Source of the DNA: Vulcanisaeta distributa JCM 11213
Lineage (GTDB): Archaea > Thermoproteota > Thermoprotei > Thermoproteales > Thermocladiaceae
Direction of reading: 5' to 3'
NCBI GenBank assembly: GCA_001316125.1
Contig: BBCS01000022.1
Coordinates: forward strand, 1-12,864
DNA: 12,864 nucleotides
Within the stretch, counting starts at the first letter, position 1. Every line of letters begins with the position of its first letter. Positions 5,819 through 12,005 of this stretch are shown in pieces. The position numbers and the translations under genes are program-made. A model generated the notes under the pieces. It searched no databases, was not told the origin of the DNA, and saw only the letters and a program-made list of their open reading frames with translations.

Positions 5819-6523
5819 TGGAATATTAGTGGAACCTACACAGGACCAAGCACCACGGCAATAGCGGGCTACTACTGTATTAATTACATCCAGCCAGGGA
5901 CGTACTCCATACAATTGAATGCCCAATTGAGCAACGGCTACTGGGTACAAAACGTCTACTCGACGGAGGATTATGAGGAGAATGGCGTTTGGAAGCCAAG
6001 CTTTACAACCGCAGTCTTTGCACCGGGCACATGCACAACGCAGGACAATGGTGTACTATGCAACTCAAGCCTCGTTGGCATCTACTACTACCCATACTAC
6101 GGGGGCAACCTGCGCCTGGCTGGTAATAGCCATTTGGAATGGCACTGCCTACTTCGGCTACAGCTTGATGGCGTCAATGTTGACTGGTACTACGAGTACC
6201 CAGTGGGTAATGCAGTAATAATCCCCCCCGACCAAGCAACGAGTATAGTCCTTGCGGGTCCAGGCAACGGCGAAGGCCTCAACATAACCAACGCCGATGT
6301 GGTGCTCGCTTGGTACTACTGGAATGGTAGTGCTTGGGTGCCGGCACCAAGCACTGGACTCCTCAAGGTAATGACCCTAACCAACAACCTAAAGCCCGGC
6401 GATGAAACGACAGAGTACGTGAGCAATGCATGGGTCTACTGGAGCAACGGCACAGCCGTAGTCTCATGGCCACAGCCCATCAACCAAACGCCGAGCGTGC
6501 CGGCCCCTGGCTTCAGCCCTTGA
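5819..6523 (+). pseudogene. Thermopsin-family (peptidase A5) protein, N-terminus missing
   Basis: Thermopsins are secreted acid proteases of thermoacidophilic archaea. The segment PGTYSIQLNAQLSNGYWVQNVY matches the family block Q-LN......YW-QNV. Downstream are Tyr/Trp-rich beta segments (VDWYYEYPVGNAVIIPP, VVLAWYYWNGSAWVPAP, SNAWVYWSNGTAVVSW). The frame is open from 5819 with no start codon until TTG 5915, which falls inside the conserved block, so the signal peptide and N-terminal portion are gone. A 50-base stretch (about 6105-6155) reads better one frame over (WLVIAIWNGTAYFGYS) and then returns with LDGVNVDWYYEY. This points to two compensating indels, the first at the G5 run 6101-6105. 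About 235 codons remain. The C-terminal end (PSVPAPGFSP) has no membrane anchor. Confidence 0.62.
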
Positions 6524-6901
6524 GGCGCCATGAAATTAAGAGTAAGACCTAAAAACCAGTATGCTGGAAAAAGCTTGGCGGGGGGGTGGGCTGGTTCCCT
6601 CGGTGCCGGCTTATCATCATGCATCAGTCGGTCCACCACACATCACTGGGTTTAACCCTACCCCGCACATTCTAACCACATTCAAAGCCCTCATTTTTAA
6701 GGATCCTCGATTTGCCCTTCCCATGCCCGCACCTGCAGGCATTCTAATTAAGGCATTGGCCTAATCCCAAGCGTATGGTTTTGTGGGAAAAGGAAGAGGA
6801 TGAGTTTAATGGGAATGAGGTCATTTATGATGAGGAGTTTTGAGAAGGGTGAGCCAATGGGCATTGGCTTAGATTTTAAAAGGAAAAATGATTTTTAATT
6901 T
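6524..6901. other. 378-base stretch without a convincing gene
   Basis: It holds three short plus-strand frames. One at 6530-6655 (41 residues, MKLRVRPKNQYAGKS start) follows the thermopsin. One at 6775-6843 is acidic (MVLWEKEEDEFNGNEVIYDE). One at 6800-6898 overlaps it (MSLMGMRSFMMRSFEKGEPM). The acidic frame has coding-like codons, but I see no promoter or homology for any of them. A G7 run lies at 6580-6586. The right end is A/T-rich. Confidence 0.35.
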
Positions 6902-6903
6902 TT
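6885..6903 (+). terminator. T-tract terminator between convergent units
   Basis: ATTTTTAATTTTTAT on the plus strand fits oligo-T archaeal termination for plus-strand transcripts. The minus-strand gene ends here as well, and the minus strand carries its own T-runs a few bases further on. Confidence 0.45.
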
Positions 6904-7387
6904 ATGGTGAGGGCCTCGAGCCCAACGCCACACTGTATGTAGGGCCAATGTTATAGTTCTCCCCCCCAGGCTGTAACTGCGTCGACTGCCAATTACCACT
7001 CGTGCCTAGGGCCTGACCGTAATTGCTGAGGTTATTACCAGCACCAATCAATGCACTGCCAAAGCCACTGATCTGATTCCCAAGCCACTGTAGGCCATTG
7101 CCAATCCAATTGAGTACTGGGTTCCCAGTACTCTTCAGCCACTCACCAGCACTACTAAAGGCATTGCCAATGCCCGCCAATGCCCCACCACCAATCTTCA
7201 GGACTGCGGCAGTAGCGAAGGACGCGCTTTTAGCAATGTCTATTGGCACGGTGAGGTAGGTACTATAAGCTGGGTAAGTGACACTAGCCGGATTTGGTGG
7301 AGGTGGCGTGTTATTACTGCCAGGTGTTGGTGTACTGCTAATGAATTGGACATTCAATGGCATGGACTGCCTAATGTACTGGCTCAA
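6902..7387 (-). CDS. Glycine-rich protein, piece 3 (C-terminal helices)
   Basis: An open frame of 161 residues that also extends upstream as ARGGQYIQQLSQYIRQ. Proline-rich (NNTPPPPNPASVTYPAY), then hydrophobic and glycine-spaced helices (FATAAVLKIGGGALAGIGNA, WIGNGLQWLGNQISGFGSA), ending with a Gln/Asn/Tyr-rich tail. The C7 run at 6961-6967 encodes PGGEN in frame. Confidence 0.5.
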   Translation of the reverse strand: MSQYIRQSMPLNVQFISSTPTPGSNNTPPPPNPASVTYPAYSTYLTVPIDIAKSASFATAAVLKIGGGALAGIGNAFSSAGEWLKSTGNPVLNWIGNGLQWLGNQISGFGSALIGAGNNLSNYGQALGTSGNWQSTQLQPGGENYNIGPTYSVALGSRPSP

Positions 7388-7578
7388 CTGCTGTATGTAC
7401 TGCCCACCTCTGGCTGGCTCACTGACTGGCTGGTACTTGTCGTAGTGAATGAACTACTACCCGTGCTTACAGCCCAGCCAGTTATCCTGGGCACTTGCTT
7501 AACCACTACCTGCAGCCCAAAGCCAGTGTAGTTGAAGACAGCCGTAATGGCCGGCACATAAATGAAGTGCCCCCCCAC
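7384..7578 (-). CDS. Glycine-rich protein, piece 2 (middle)
   Basis: The middle domain reads HFIYVPAITAVFNYTGFGLQ, then VVVKQVPRITGWAVSTG. The C7 run on the plus strand at 7570-7576 cuts it from the preceding frame (LLMQSLKAGMGNSGNGINSK). Five or eight bases would restore continuity. Near 7445 one extra base leads into YDKYQPVSEPARGGQYIQQL. Confidence 0.4.
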   Translation of the reverse strand: MGGHFIYVPAITAVFNYTGFGLQVVVKQVPRITGWAVSTGSSSFTTTSTSQSVSQPEVGSTYSS

Positions 7579-7621
7579 TCCTTACTATTAATGCCATTGC
7601 CACTATTGCCCATGCCCGCCT

Positions 7622-8059
7622 TTAGGCTCTGCATGAGTAGCTTGGGTTCAAGCCACAGAGCCCGTTTTGGCACATTCCACTTGGCGTTAGCCAGGTCATT
7701 AGGTATTGGGTGAAGTACTCGATAATCGGCATGTACTTCTCAGTGATCCTAGTATACACCTCCTTTATTATCGTGTTCGTCACAGTCCTCGTTACAGCCT
7801 TAGTCACGACAACCTGGCCAGTACTGCCAGTGCCTGTCGTGGTTGGCGCATAGCCGTGCCCAGCATAACCACCGTAGTTCTGCTGGTAAACAATCCTCGG
7901 GCCAATGTAAATGCTTTTCCCTGTTGTGGTAGCCGTTGTTATTGGTATTGGCAGTGGCCTATAGGCATGACCACCAAGCACTACCCAAGCCCGCGGACTT
8001 ATAAAACTGATTGGGATTGAAAGCAAAGGATTAAAAGGAAGTAATTCAATTAAGGCCAA
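7622..8059 (-). CDS. Glycine-rich protein, piece 1 (N-terminal)
   Basis: This is the longest form of the N-terminal frame, from TTG 8059. The promoter suggests that translation really starts near GTG 7981. It contains KSIYIGPRIVYQQNYGGYAG and the helical TRTVTNTIIKEVYTRITEKY. After YFTQYL, near 7700, the frame is wrong: one added base gives NDLANAKWNVPKRALWLEPK in place of the written Cys-rich tail. Confidence 0.45.
   Translation of the reverse strand: MALIELLPFNPLLSIPISFISPRAWVVLGGHAYRPLPIPITTATTTGKSIYIGPRIVYQQNYGGYAGHGYAPTTTGTGSTGQVVVTKAVTRTVTNTIIKEVYTRITEKYMPIIEYFTQYLMTWLTPSGMCQNGLCGLNPSYSCRA
7981..8006 (-). promoter_or_regulatory. TATA box for the glycine-rich protein gene
   Basis: TTTTATAAG on the minus strand (8006-7998) precedes in-frame GTG 7981. 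The spacing to GTG is slightly short for the usual 25-27 bases, so the true start may be a few bases away. Confidence 0.4.
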
Positions 8060-8100
8060 CCCACGTTTGCGAAGTCATGAATGGCCCTTATCCCTACCCA

Positions 8101-8421
8101 TCAATGGCAGAGCAGGCACGGTGCATACCTGAGGTACCACTGCCTGAGTTCCTCATGCCTCAGTGACCATTAGTGCTCAATCAAGACTCGGTACTCGCTT
8201 GGCGGTGCCCTACCCTGGAGTGTATTCACAATTGACTCTGGCACACCATGGCTAATAATGTAGGTTGCGAAGAACTTACGCAACTTAAAGCCGATGCCGA
8301 GGCTCGAAATACTTTGGCCTCTGTCGTGGGAGGCTTGGTCGAGAGTATTGCCTCACTCCTTAAGGCTGTTGGCTGTAATCTTCTCTTTGCATGGCTTGTA
8401 TGCGTAGAAGCGGCTCGCCAT
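8101..8421 (-). pseudogene. Integrase relic A (SSV-type tyrosine recombinase, C-terminal)
   Basis: The frame reads FKLRKFFATYIISHGVPESI, then VNTLQGRAPPSEYRVLIEH, then a stop, then WSLRHEELRQWYLRYAPCLL. This is the C-terminal catalytic block of archaeal SSV-like integrases: the kFrkfF..yi...GvP motif, the QGR motif and the terminal HY. At the catalytic tyrosine position the codon is TAA (8172-8170) where relic B has TAT. A second in-frame stop, TGA, lies at 8355-8353. No N-terminal part is left. The upstream end overlaps the truncated start of tcuA by two bases. It is clearly non-functional as written and marks a past integration. Confidence 0.68.
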
Positions 8422-8764
8422 GAATAGGCTTTGGGCCACGGAAGAACTGACGTTTAGGGCGCAGTACTTTAATGATGTTATGAGGAGTAGTAAGGGACAT
8501 GCAGATCCAGTATTGCTTAAGTACGTGGTTGGGAGGTCTATGGATTATGCCGAGTTTGCCTATAGGCATGGGGGGGTTAGGTGGTGGCCGCCGAGTAAGC
8601 AGCATGCGTCGGCCTTCATTACATGGGTGGTGGGCAGGGCTTGGTTAATCACTACTACCAATGGCTTGAGAGGAGGTCTGATAGGTGTAGGGTTGTTTAT
8701 AGTGCTGAGATTGTTAGGATTGACGCACCCGATGGTGAGTTCAAGTCCCTCGACGTCATCATAA
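8420..8764 (+). CDS. tcuA: TcuA piece 1: post-Rossmann segment
   Basis: ATG 8420 opens MNRLWATEELTFRAQYFNDV, then DYAEFAYRHGGVRWWPPSK. The frame is valid to about 8632 (HASAFIT), where one extra base would lead into MGGGQGLVNHYY. The ATG is probably internal to the ancestral gene, since an in-frame TAG at 8405 closes the reading upstream. Confidence 0.55.
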   Translation: MNRLWATEELTFRAQYFNDVMRSSKGHADPVLLKYVVGRSMDYAEFAYRHGGVRWWPPSKQHASAFITWVVGRAWLITTTNGLRGGLIGVGLFIVLRLLGLTHPMVSSSPSTSS

Positions 8765-8847
8765 ATGGTCAGGAGAGAATAACCCTCTCCGCCGATAATT
8801 TAATCCTAGCCACGGGGGGGGATTTGGAGGTAATATTGAGCTTATGA
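8623..8847 (+). CDS. tcuA: TcuA piece 2: FAD-domain strand region
   Basis: This piece reads MGGGQGLVNHYYQWLERRSD, then VVYSAEIVRIDAPDGEFKSL, then ITLSADNLILATGG. The last motif is the conserved ATGG turn of this flavoprotein family. The G8 run at 8814-8821 then throws the frame. Six or nine Gs would continue with FGGNIELMRRIWGGDKF. Confidence 0.55.
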   Translation: MGGGQGLVNHYYQWLERRSDRCRVVYSAEIVRIDAPDGEFKSLDVIINGQERITLSADNLILATGGDLEVILSL

Positions 8848-8895
8848 GGAGGATATGGGGGGGCGATAAGTTCAATTACCTAAGGTTTAGGGGGG

Positions 8896-9075
8896 GCCAG
8901 GGAGAATACAGGGATACCCCTATTTGAGATGATTAGGAATGGCGCGGCCACTGTCGGTCGTATGGATGAAGGTGTTCACCCAATCGTCGATGCCAGGGTT
9001 CCTAAGTATGATGGTGGTGTTATTGATAGGGATTACTCAATACCATACTCAATAGTTGTTAATAAACTTTGGTAA
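8896..9075 (+). CDS. tcuA: TcuA piece 3: capping-domain segment
   Basis: After the G7 run at 8890-8896 (six or nine needed) the family frame reads ARENTGIPLFEMIRNGAATV, then RMDEGVHPIVDARVPKYDGG. It continues to SIPYSIVVNKLW, where a stop at 9073 falls just before the NFGKRIFDEG motif in the next frame. Confidence 0.5.
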   Translation, partial: ARENTGIPLFEMIRNGAATVGRMDEGVHPIVDARVPKYDGGVIDRDYSIPYSIVVNKLW

Positions 9076-9616
9076 GAGAATATTTGATGAAGGTAGGTAT
9101 GCGGGTGGCGTTACTGAGGTCACATACACGAGAATACTTCTTGAACAACCGGATGCGTTGGCATTCTCAATATTTGATAGAAAGGTTTGGGGGGGATTAT
9201 TTAAGCCACACGCGTTCCCGCTATATAAGGACGACACTATTGAGGGGGGGCTTGTCAGACAGGTGGGTCTTGACCCTCAGTTATTAATTGATGCCGTTAA
9301 GGAGTTCAATAGGCACATTGTGCCTGGTAAGGATTACACACAGGGTCTCGATCCACCTAAGTCCAGAAATGCCAGGCCTATTGACACGCCGCCATTTTAT
9401 GCATATCCATTGGCGCCAGGCTTCACATTCACTAGATACTCCCTTAAGGTTGATAGGAATGCGAGGGTTATACGTGTGAATAATAAACCATTCACAAACG
9501 TGTTTGCGGCTGGGAATATAATGGTTGGTAATATATTGACTGAGGATGAGTATCTTGGCTGTTTTGACATAACGCTTGGTGGTGTTATGGGCATGACCGC
9601 GGGTGAGAATGTGTGA
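9056..9616 (+). CDS. tcuA: TcuA piece 4: C-terminal catalytic and FAD-binding part
   Basis: The longest open piece, 186 codons. It reads INFGKRIFDEGRYAGGVTEV, then YKDDTIEGGLVRQVGLDPQ, then NVFAAGNIMVGNILTEDEYL, ending GGVMGMTAGENV. The G7 runs at 9189-9195 and 9244-9250 are in frame. Its TGA overlaps the GTG of tcuB. Confidence 0.65.
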   Translation: MLINFGKRIFDEGRYAGGVTEVTYTRILLEQPDALAFSIFDRKVWGGLFKPHAFPLYKDDTIEGGLVRQVGLDPQLLIDAVKEFNRHIVPGKDYTQGLDPPKSRNARPIDTPPFYAYPLAPGFTFTRYSLKVDRNARVIRVNNKPFTNVFAAGNIMVGNILTEDEYLGCFDITLGGVMGMTAGENV

Positions 9617-10221
9617 GAATATTAACAATTAATGATATAATTACCGAGGGTATTAGGGAATATAATGTCTGTATTGCATGTAGGTTCTGTATTGGTTATT
9701 GCCCCCCCGTTTGGGACGCCCTTGACAATGTATTCTTTAAGTTAAAGAGGGAGTCCGTGGATAGAGGCGACCTACTCCCCCCCTTTGCATACTTATGCCA
9801 TGATTGCAGAAACTGCTACTACGCATGCCCCCCCTATAAGCCACCGCATGAACTTAGTGTGAACATACCTAGGGTGAATAGCCAGGTTAGGCTCATCATT
9901 GATGAGGAGTATGTTAGGCCTAGGTTCATGGCTAAGGTGTTTAGGCATCAATACGCCTACGGTACTGGTTTATTCGCCCTATTCCTCACACTGGCAATTA
10001 CCTACGTAATCCTCAGTGGGCATGCCCATACATTGGTGAAGCCAATAGCCTCGATATATGAGGTTATGCCAAGCGACTTAATAGATATTATTGGCATTAC
10101 TCTCGGTATTTGGGGGGGCCTTGGTGTCCTAACCTACGAGGGCCTACTCTACTGGAGGGGGGGTTTGGGGGGGGAAGTTATGGTGATTTGCTTAATGCTC
10201 GTGCCAATCTCCGCGCACTGA
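9613..10221 (+). CDS. tcuB: TcuB piece 1: Fe-S domain and first membrane spans
   Basis: This frame carries both cysteine motifs and the first hydrophobic helices up to LLYWRGGLGG near 10174. The residues after the G8 run, up to the stop at 10221, are out of frame and not part of the protein. Confidence 0.68.
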   Translation: MRILTINDIITEGIREYNVCIACRFCIGYCPPVWDALDNVFFKLKRESVDRGDLLPPFAYLCHDCRNCYYACPPYKPPHELSVNIPRVNSQVRLIIDEEYVRPRFMAKVFRHQYAYGTGLFALFLTLAITYVILSGHAHTLVKPIASIYEVMPSDLIDIIGITLGIWGGLGVLTYEGLLYWRGGLGGEVMVICLMLVPISAH

Positions 10222-10736
10222 GGGATGCATTTCTACACATGTGGTTTAGGGGGGGTGGTGAGGGTTGTGACTACCCTGGCGAGTACGGTACTCTCATGAG
10301 ATTCTACGGCCACGTCTCACTATTCTTAGGCATGATTATTGACTTCATAGCAACGCTAGTTGCTGCCTATGAGCAGGACATCGCCCGCTTATACCCATTC
10401 TACCCAATAGTGAGCGCCCCCCCAGTGATACTTGGCGTACTGGGTGGTGCCTTAATCGTAATAGGCACGGCGCTACTCCTAGTCCTAAAGTCATTATCCA
10501 ATAAGGAGCTTATGGATAGTGCGTGGCTTGAAATTGATGAATTCATGCTTTACCTACTAATGCTCATAGCGGTAACGGGCTTCGCAATACTCGCATTACG
10601 CCATTACGCCTTTGAGGGATTAATATTCATAATACACATAAGCTTAGTAGCCACATTATTCACGATAACACCACACAGCAAACTAACACACATAATATAT
10701 AGATACATAGCATTACTAAGGTATTATAAGCAGTAA
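10176..10736 (+). CDS. tcuB: TcuB piece 2: membrane cytochrome b part
   Basis: It continues SYGDLLNARANLRALRDAFL, then CDYPGEYGTLMRFYGHVSLF, with at least three hydrophobic helices and histidines suited to heme binding, ending YIALLRYYKQ. The frame extends upstream as an out-of-frame overlap to 10110. Confidence 0.66.
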   Translation, partial: SYGDLLNARANLRALRDAFLHMWFRGGGEGCDYPGEYGTLMRFYGHVSLFLGMIIDFIATLVAAYEQDIARLYPFYPIVSAPPVILGVLGGALIVIGTALLLVLKSLSNKELMDSAWLEIDEFMLYLLMLIAVTGFAILALRHYAFEGLIFIIHISLVATLFTITPHSKLTHIIYRYIALLRYYKQ

Positions 10737-10752
10737 AAACAATTCATTAATA

Positions 10753-11134
10753 TTATTTAAACACCTCACTGAATATATTCATTATGAAGCTTATGAATAG
10801 CTGCGGACCCTCAATAAGTGTGAAGTAACCTAATCTCCGCATTATTATTTAGTCTACCCCCCCCGTAATTTTCAGAGGCCTTTCTGGCAAGGTCTATAGT
10901 ACCTGAATAATCATATTCACCTGCCAAGATATAAAGTGGCACTTAGCCTTTCCTAAGCCTTTTTGTTGAACGTGATTTAGAAAATCTACGCTATAAAAAC
11001 AAAGGTCGCCATAATATATTCCAAAGCCTCCCTGCGAATAATACCAAATAACCTCCCGCTTAAGGTTTTCTGGACTTTGTGGTGCCATGACGCCTTTAAA
11101 CCAGGCAGTAAATAGTAAATTAAAGTTAAAGTTA
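10753..11134 (-). pseudogene. Alpha/beta-hydrolase C-terminal relic
   Basis: Pieces in three frames spell the C-terminal half of an alpha/beta-fold hydrolase. FKGVMAPQSPENLKREVIWY and GIYYGDLCFYSVDF are followed by VPLYILAGEYDYSGTIDLAR, the strand and acid-loop block. LGYFTLIEGPQLFISFIMNI lies where family members have GHFPM-E. The catalytic His position appears as TAC (Tyr) instead of CAC. Shifts fall near 10945 and between 10810 and 10860, close to a C8 run at 10857-10864. About 125 codons remain of a usual 280-300, with no nucleophile Ser. Upstream, the frame runs into integrase relic B by chance fusion. It converges on tcuB with a 16-base gap. Confidence 0.55.
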
Positions 11135-11292
11135 TTAAGAAAGTAAGCATGGTACATGTTTGGGGGGGTACTAGTTCCTGAGCTCCTCATCCTCGGACTC
11201 CAATAATGCTCAATGAGTATCCTGTACTTCGAAGGTGACGCCCCGGTACGTCGATCACGTCTCGGCACTTCAGCGCTTGATTACTTTTCAAC
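11135..11292 (-). pseudogene. Integrase relic B (SSV-type tyrosine recombinase, C-terminal end)
   Basis: The segments CRDVIDV, GASPSKYRILIEHYWS and, one frame over, EDEELRN-stop-YPPKHVPCLLS align with relic A (GRAPPSEYRVLIEH-stop-WSLRHEELRQWYLRYAPCLL). Here the catalytic tyrosine codon TAT (11205-11203) is intact. A later Trp codon has become TAG (11173-11171), and at least two shifts are present. About 50 codons remain. It lies between the SWIM gene and the hydrolase relic, on the same strand as relic A. The two copies differ at many positions, so they come from different elements, not a recent duplication. Confidence 0.6.
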
Positions 11293-11294
11293 AA

Positions 11295-11534
11295 TTATTC
11301 CCTCATCAATAGTTCGACCAAGTATCTCATTGCCTTGCTCAGCGTCACCTCCTTCTCGCCGGCCTCATCGCCGCACACGTACCTCACCTTGACGTTCTTT
11401 GGTTCCTCGCTCGTTATTATGTACATAACCCTGTACCTCGGCTTGGTCACGTCACTGCTCAATGCCCTCACCTGCCTAATTACCTTGACTTCCCCCCCAT
11501 CCATCACCTCAAGGTAATAGTCCCCCCCTCGCAA
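11295..11534 (-). CDS. SWIM protein piece 2: C-terminal domain or separate small gene
   Basis: It has 79 residues from TTG 11534 (RGGDYYLEVMDGGEVKVI, then KPRYRVMYIITSEEPKNVK). It is a compact alternation of strands and a C-terminal helix, with clearly coding composition. It overlaps piece 1 by 31 bases in another frame. The G7 run at 11492-11498 is in frame (MDGGEV). Confidence 0.5.
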   Translation of the reverse strand: MRGGDYYLEVMDGGEVKVIRQVRALSSDVTKPRYRVMYIITSEEPKNVKVRYVCGDEAGEKEVTLSKAMRYLVELLMRE

Positions 11535-11887
11535 TCCATTGTAATGACAGCAGCATAGACCGGCTGCATTAACTTCGAATACTCCCTATGGAGTATGACC
11601 GCCGCAATGTGTGTACAAACCTCATTCCTTCTTCTCAATCCCCAACTGGTCTCGAAGCACGTGCAGTGGTACCTACCGTCCCTAAACCTAACCACATACG
11701 TTGGGTACCTATCGCCTAGTTTTGGATCACCACTCACTACCCAGGTGCTCTCGTTGATTTGCCTAACTGAGCCTCTCTCGAACCTCCTCAATGCCCTCCT
11801 AACCCATGAGATTGGCTTGCCCGGGAACTTCTCCCTAAGCCTCTCGATTGCCAAACCCTCAATGCCCCCCCTCTCGACCTTCACCAT
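11295..11887 (-). CDS. SWIM zinc-finger protein, likely one gene split at a C7 run
   Basis: SWIM fingers bind zinc and mediate DNA or protein contacts; they are common in crenarchaeal chromosomes, plasmids and viruses. ATG 11887 opens a basic N-terminus (MVKVERGGIEGLAIERLREK, then PISWVRRALRRFERGSVRQI). The finger follows: YVVRFRDGRYHCTCFETSWG and VCTHIAAVILHREY, a CxCx13CxH pattern at about residues 76-94. At the C7 run 11522-11528 the frame ends within a few codons as written. With five or eight bases it continues into DYYLEVMDGGEVKVIRQVRA and KEVTLSKAMRYLVELLMRE, giving about 197 residues. The alternative is two overlapping genes, the second starting at TTG 11534. Confidence 0.6.
11504..11887 (-). 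CDS. SWIM protein piece 1: zinc-finger domain
   Basis: This is the frame as written: 127 residues from ATG 11887 to a stop at 11504. It contains the whole CxC...CxH finger and the following strand (QPVYAAVITMDCEGG). Its last four residues (TITLR) follow the G-run and are probably not the usual ending. A C7 run at 11865-11871 near the start is in frame (ERGGIEG). Confidence 0.62.
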   Translation of the reverse strand: MVKVERGGIEGLAIERLREKFPGKPISWVRRALRRFERGSVRQINESTWVVSGDPKLGDRYPTYVVRFRDGRYHCTCFETSWGLRRRNEVCTHIAAVILHREYSKLMQPVYAAVITMDCEGGTITLR

Positions 11888-12005
11888 TAACCACCCTAGA
11901 CCTAATGATCCGAACCCACGGGTTGTCCTCGAGATTGATTAGGGGGCTCGGTTGTAATGGCTTTGCCATTGACATTAACTTTATTTTCATTAGCGCTTAG
12001 TTGGC

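Larger units (their letters stand above)
6902..7981 (-). pseudogene. Glycine-rich, possibly virion or surface protein, frame-broken
   Basis: I do not recognise a family. Three one-base shifts (about 7697-7702, 7570-7576 and about 7443-7452) separate pieces that join smoothly into about 360 residues. It begins HAYRPLPIPITTATTTG, followed by a Gly/Tyr/Thr-rich segment, then a charged helix (NTIIKEVYTRITEKYMPIIE, then YFTQYL-NDLANAKWNVPKRA). Next come a beta-rich domain (HFIYVPAITAVFNYTGFGLQ), a Gln/Pro linker (RGGQYIQQLSQYIRQSMP) and a C-terminal run of glycine-spaced amphipathic helices (IGNGLQWLGNQISGFGSALI, GAGNNLSNYGQALG). Such tails occur in membrane-active capsid or minor virion proteins, but that is analogy only. 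GTG 7981 is chosen because a TATA box lies 17-25 bases upstream; a TTG at 8059 is the longest alternative. Confidence 0.5.
8420..9616 (+). pseudogene. tcuA: TcuA-like FAD-dependent dehydrogenase, N-terminus lost, frame-broken
   Basis: TcuA belongs to the fumarate reductase/succinate dehydrogenase flavoprotein group. In Salmonella it oxidises tricarballylate to cis-aconitate and passes electrons to TcuB. Recognisable blocks in order are MGGGQGLVNHYYQWLERR, LILATGG with FGGN one frame over, ENTGIPLFEMIRNGAATVGR, the active-site-like NFGKRIFDEGRYAG, and the C-terminal FAD-binding NVFAAGNIMVGN...GGVMGMTAGENV. The first 40-60 residues of the family, with the GxGxxG nucleotide loop, are absent because the sequence changes to integrase relic A at 8420. 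Breaks are near 8633, at 8814-8821 (G8), at 8890-8896 (G7) and near 9066. It overlaps tcuB by GTGA. The true substrate in archaea is unknown. Confidence 0.72.
9613..10736 (+). pseudogene. tcuB: TcuB-like Fe-S/heme membrane protein, one frameshift
   Basis: TcuB takes electrons from TcuA into the membrane through Fe-S clusters and heme b. Two ferredoxin-like motifs are plain: CIACRFCIGYC (C-x2-C-x2-C-x3-C) near residues 17-27 and CHDCRNCYYAC (same spacing) near 61-71, followed by PPHELSVNIPRV. Hydrophobic segments with histidines follow (HQYAYGTGLFALFLTLAIT, GHVSLFLGMIIDFIATL, FEGLIFIIHISLVATLF), and the family-type end PHSKLTHIIYRYIALL. Length is about 374 codons, normal for TcuB. The single break is the G8 run at 10167-10174; six or nine Gs restore the frame. 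Seven other G7/C7 runs are in frame. GTG 9613 overlaps the tcuA stop as GTGA. Confidence 0.78.

Noticed and set aside
8360..8605. Minus-strand frame of 81 residues across the tcuA start
   Set aside because: Proline-rich shadow of tcuA; the integrase relic is in a different frame.
8731..8742. GTTCAAGTCC resembles a tRNA T-loop
   Set aside because: It lies inside tcuA coding sequence (GEFKSL) and no acceptor stem, anticodon arm or D-loop surrounds it.
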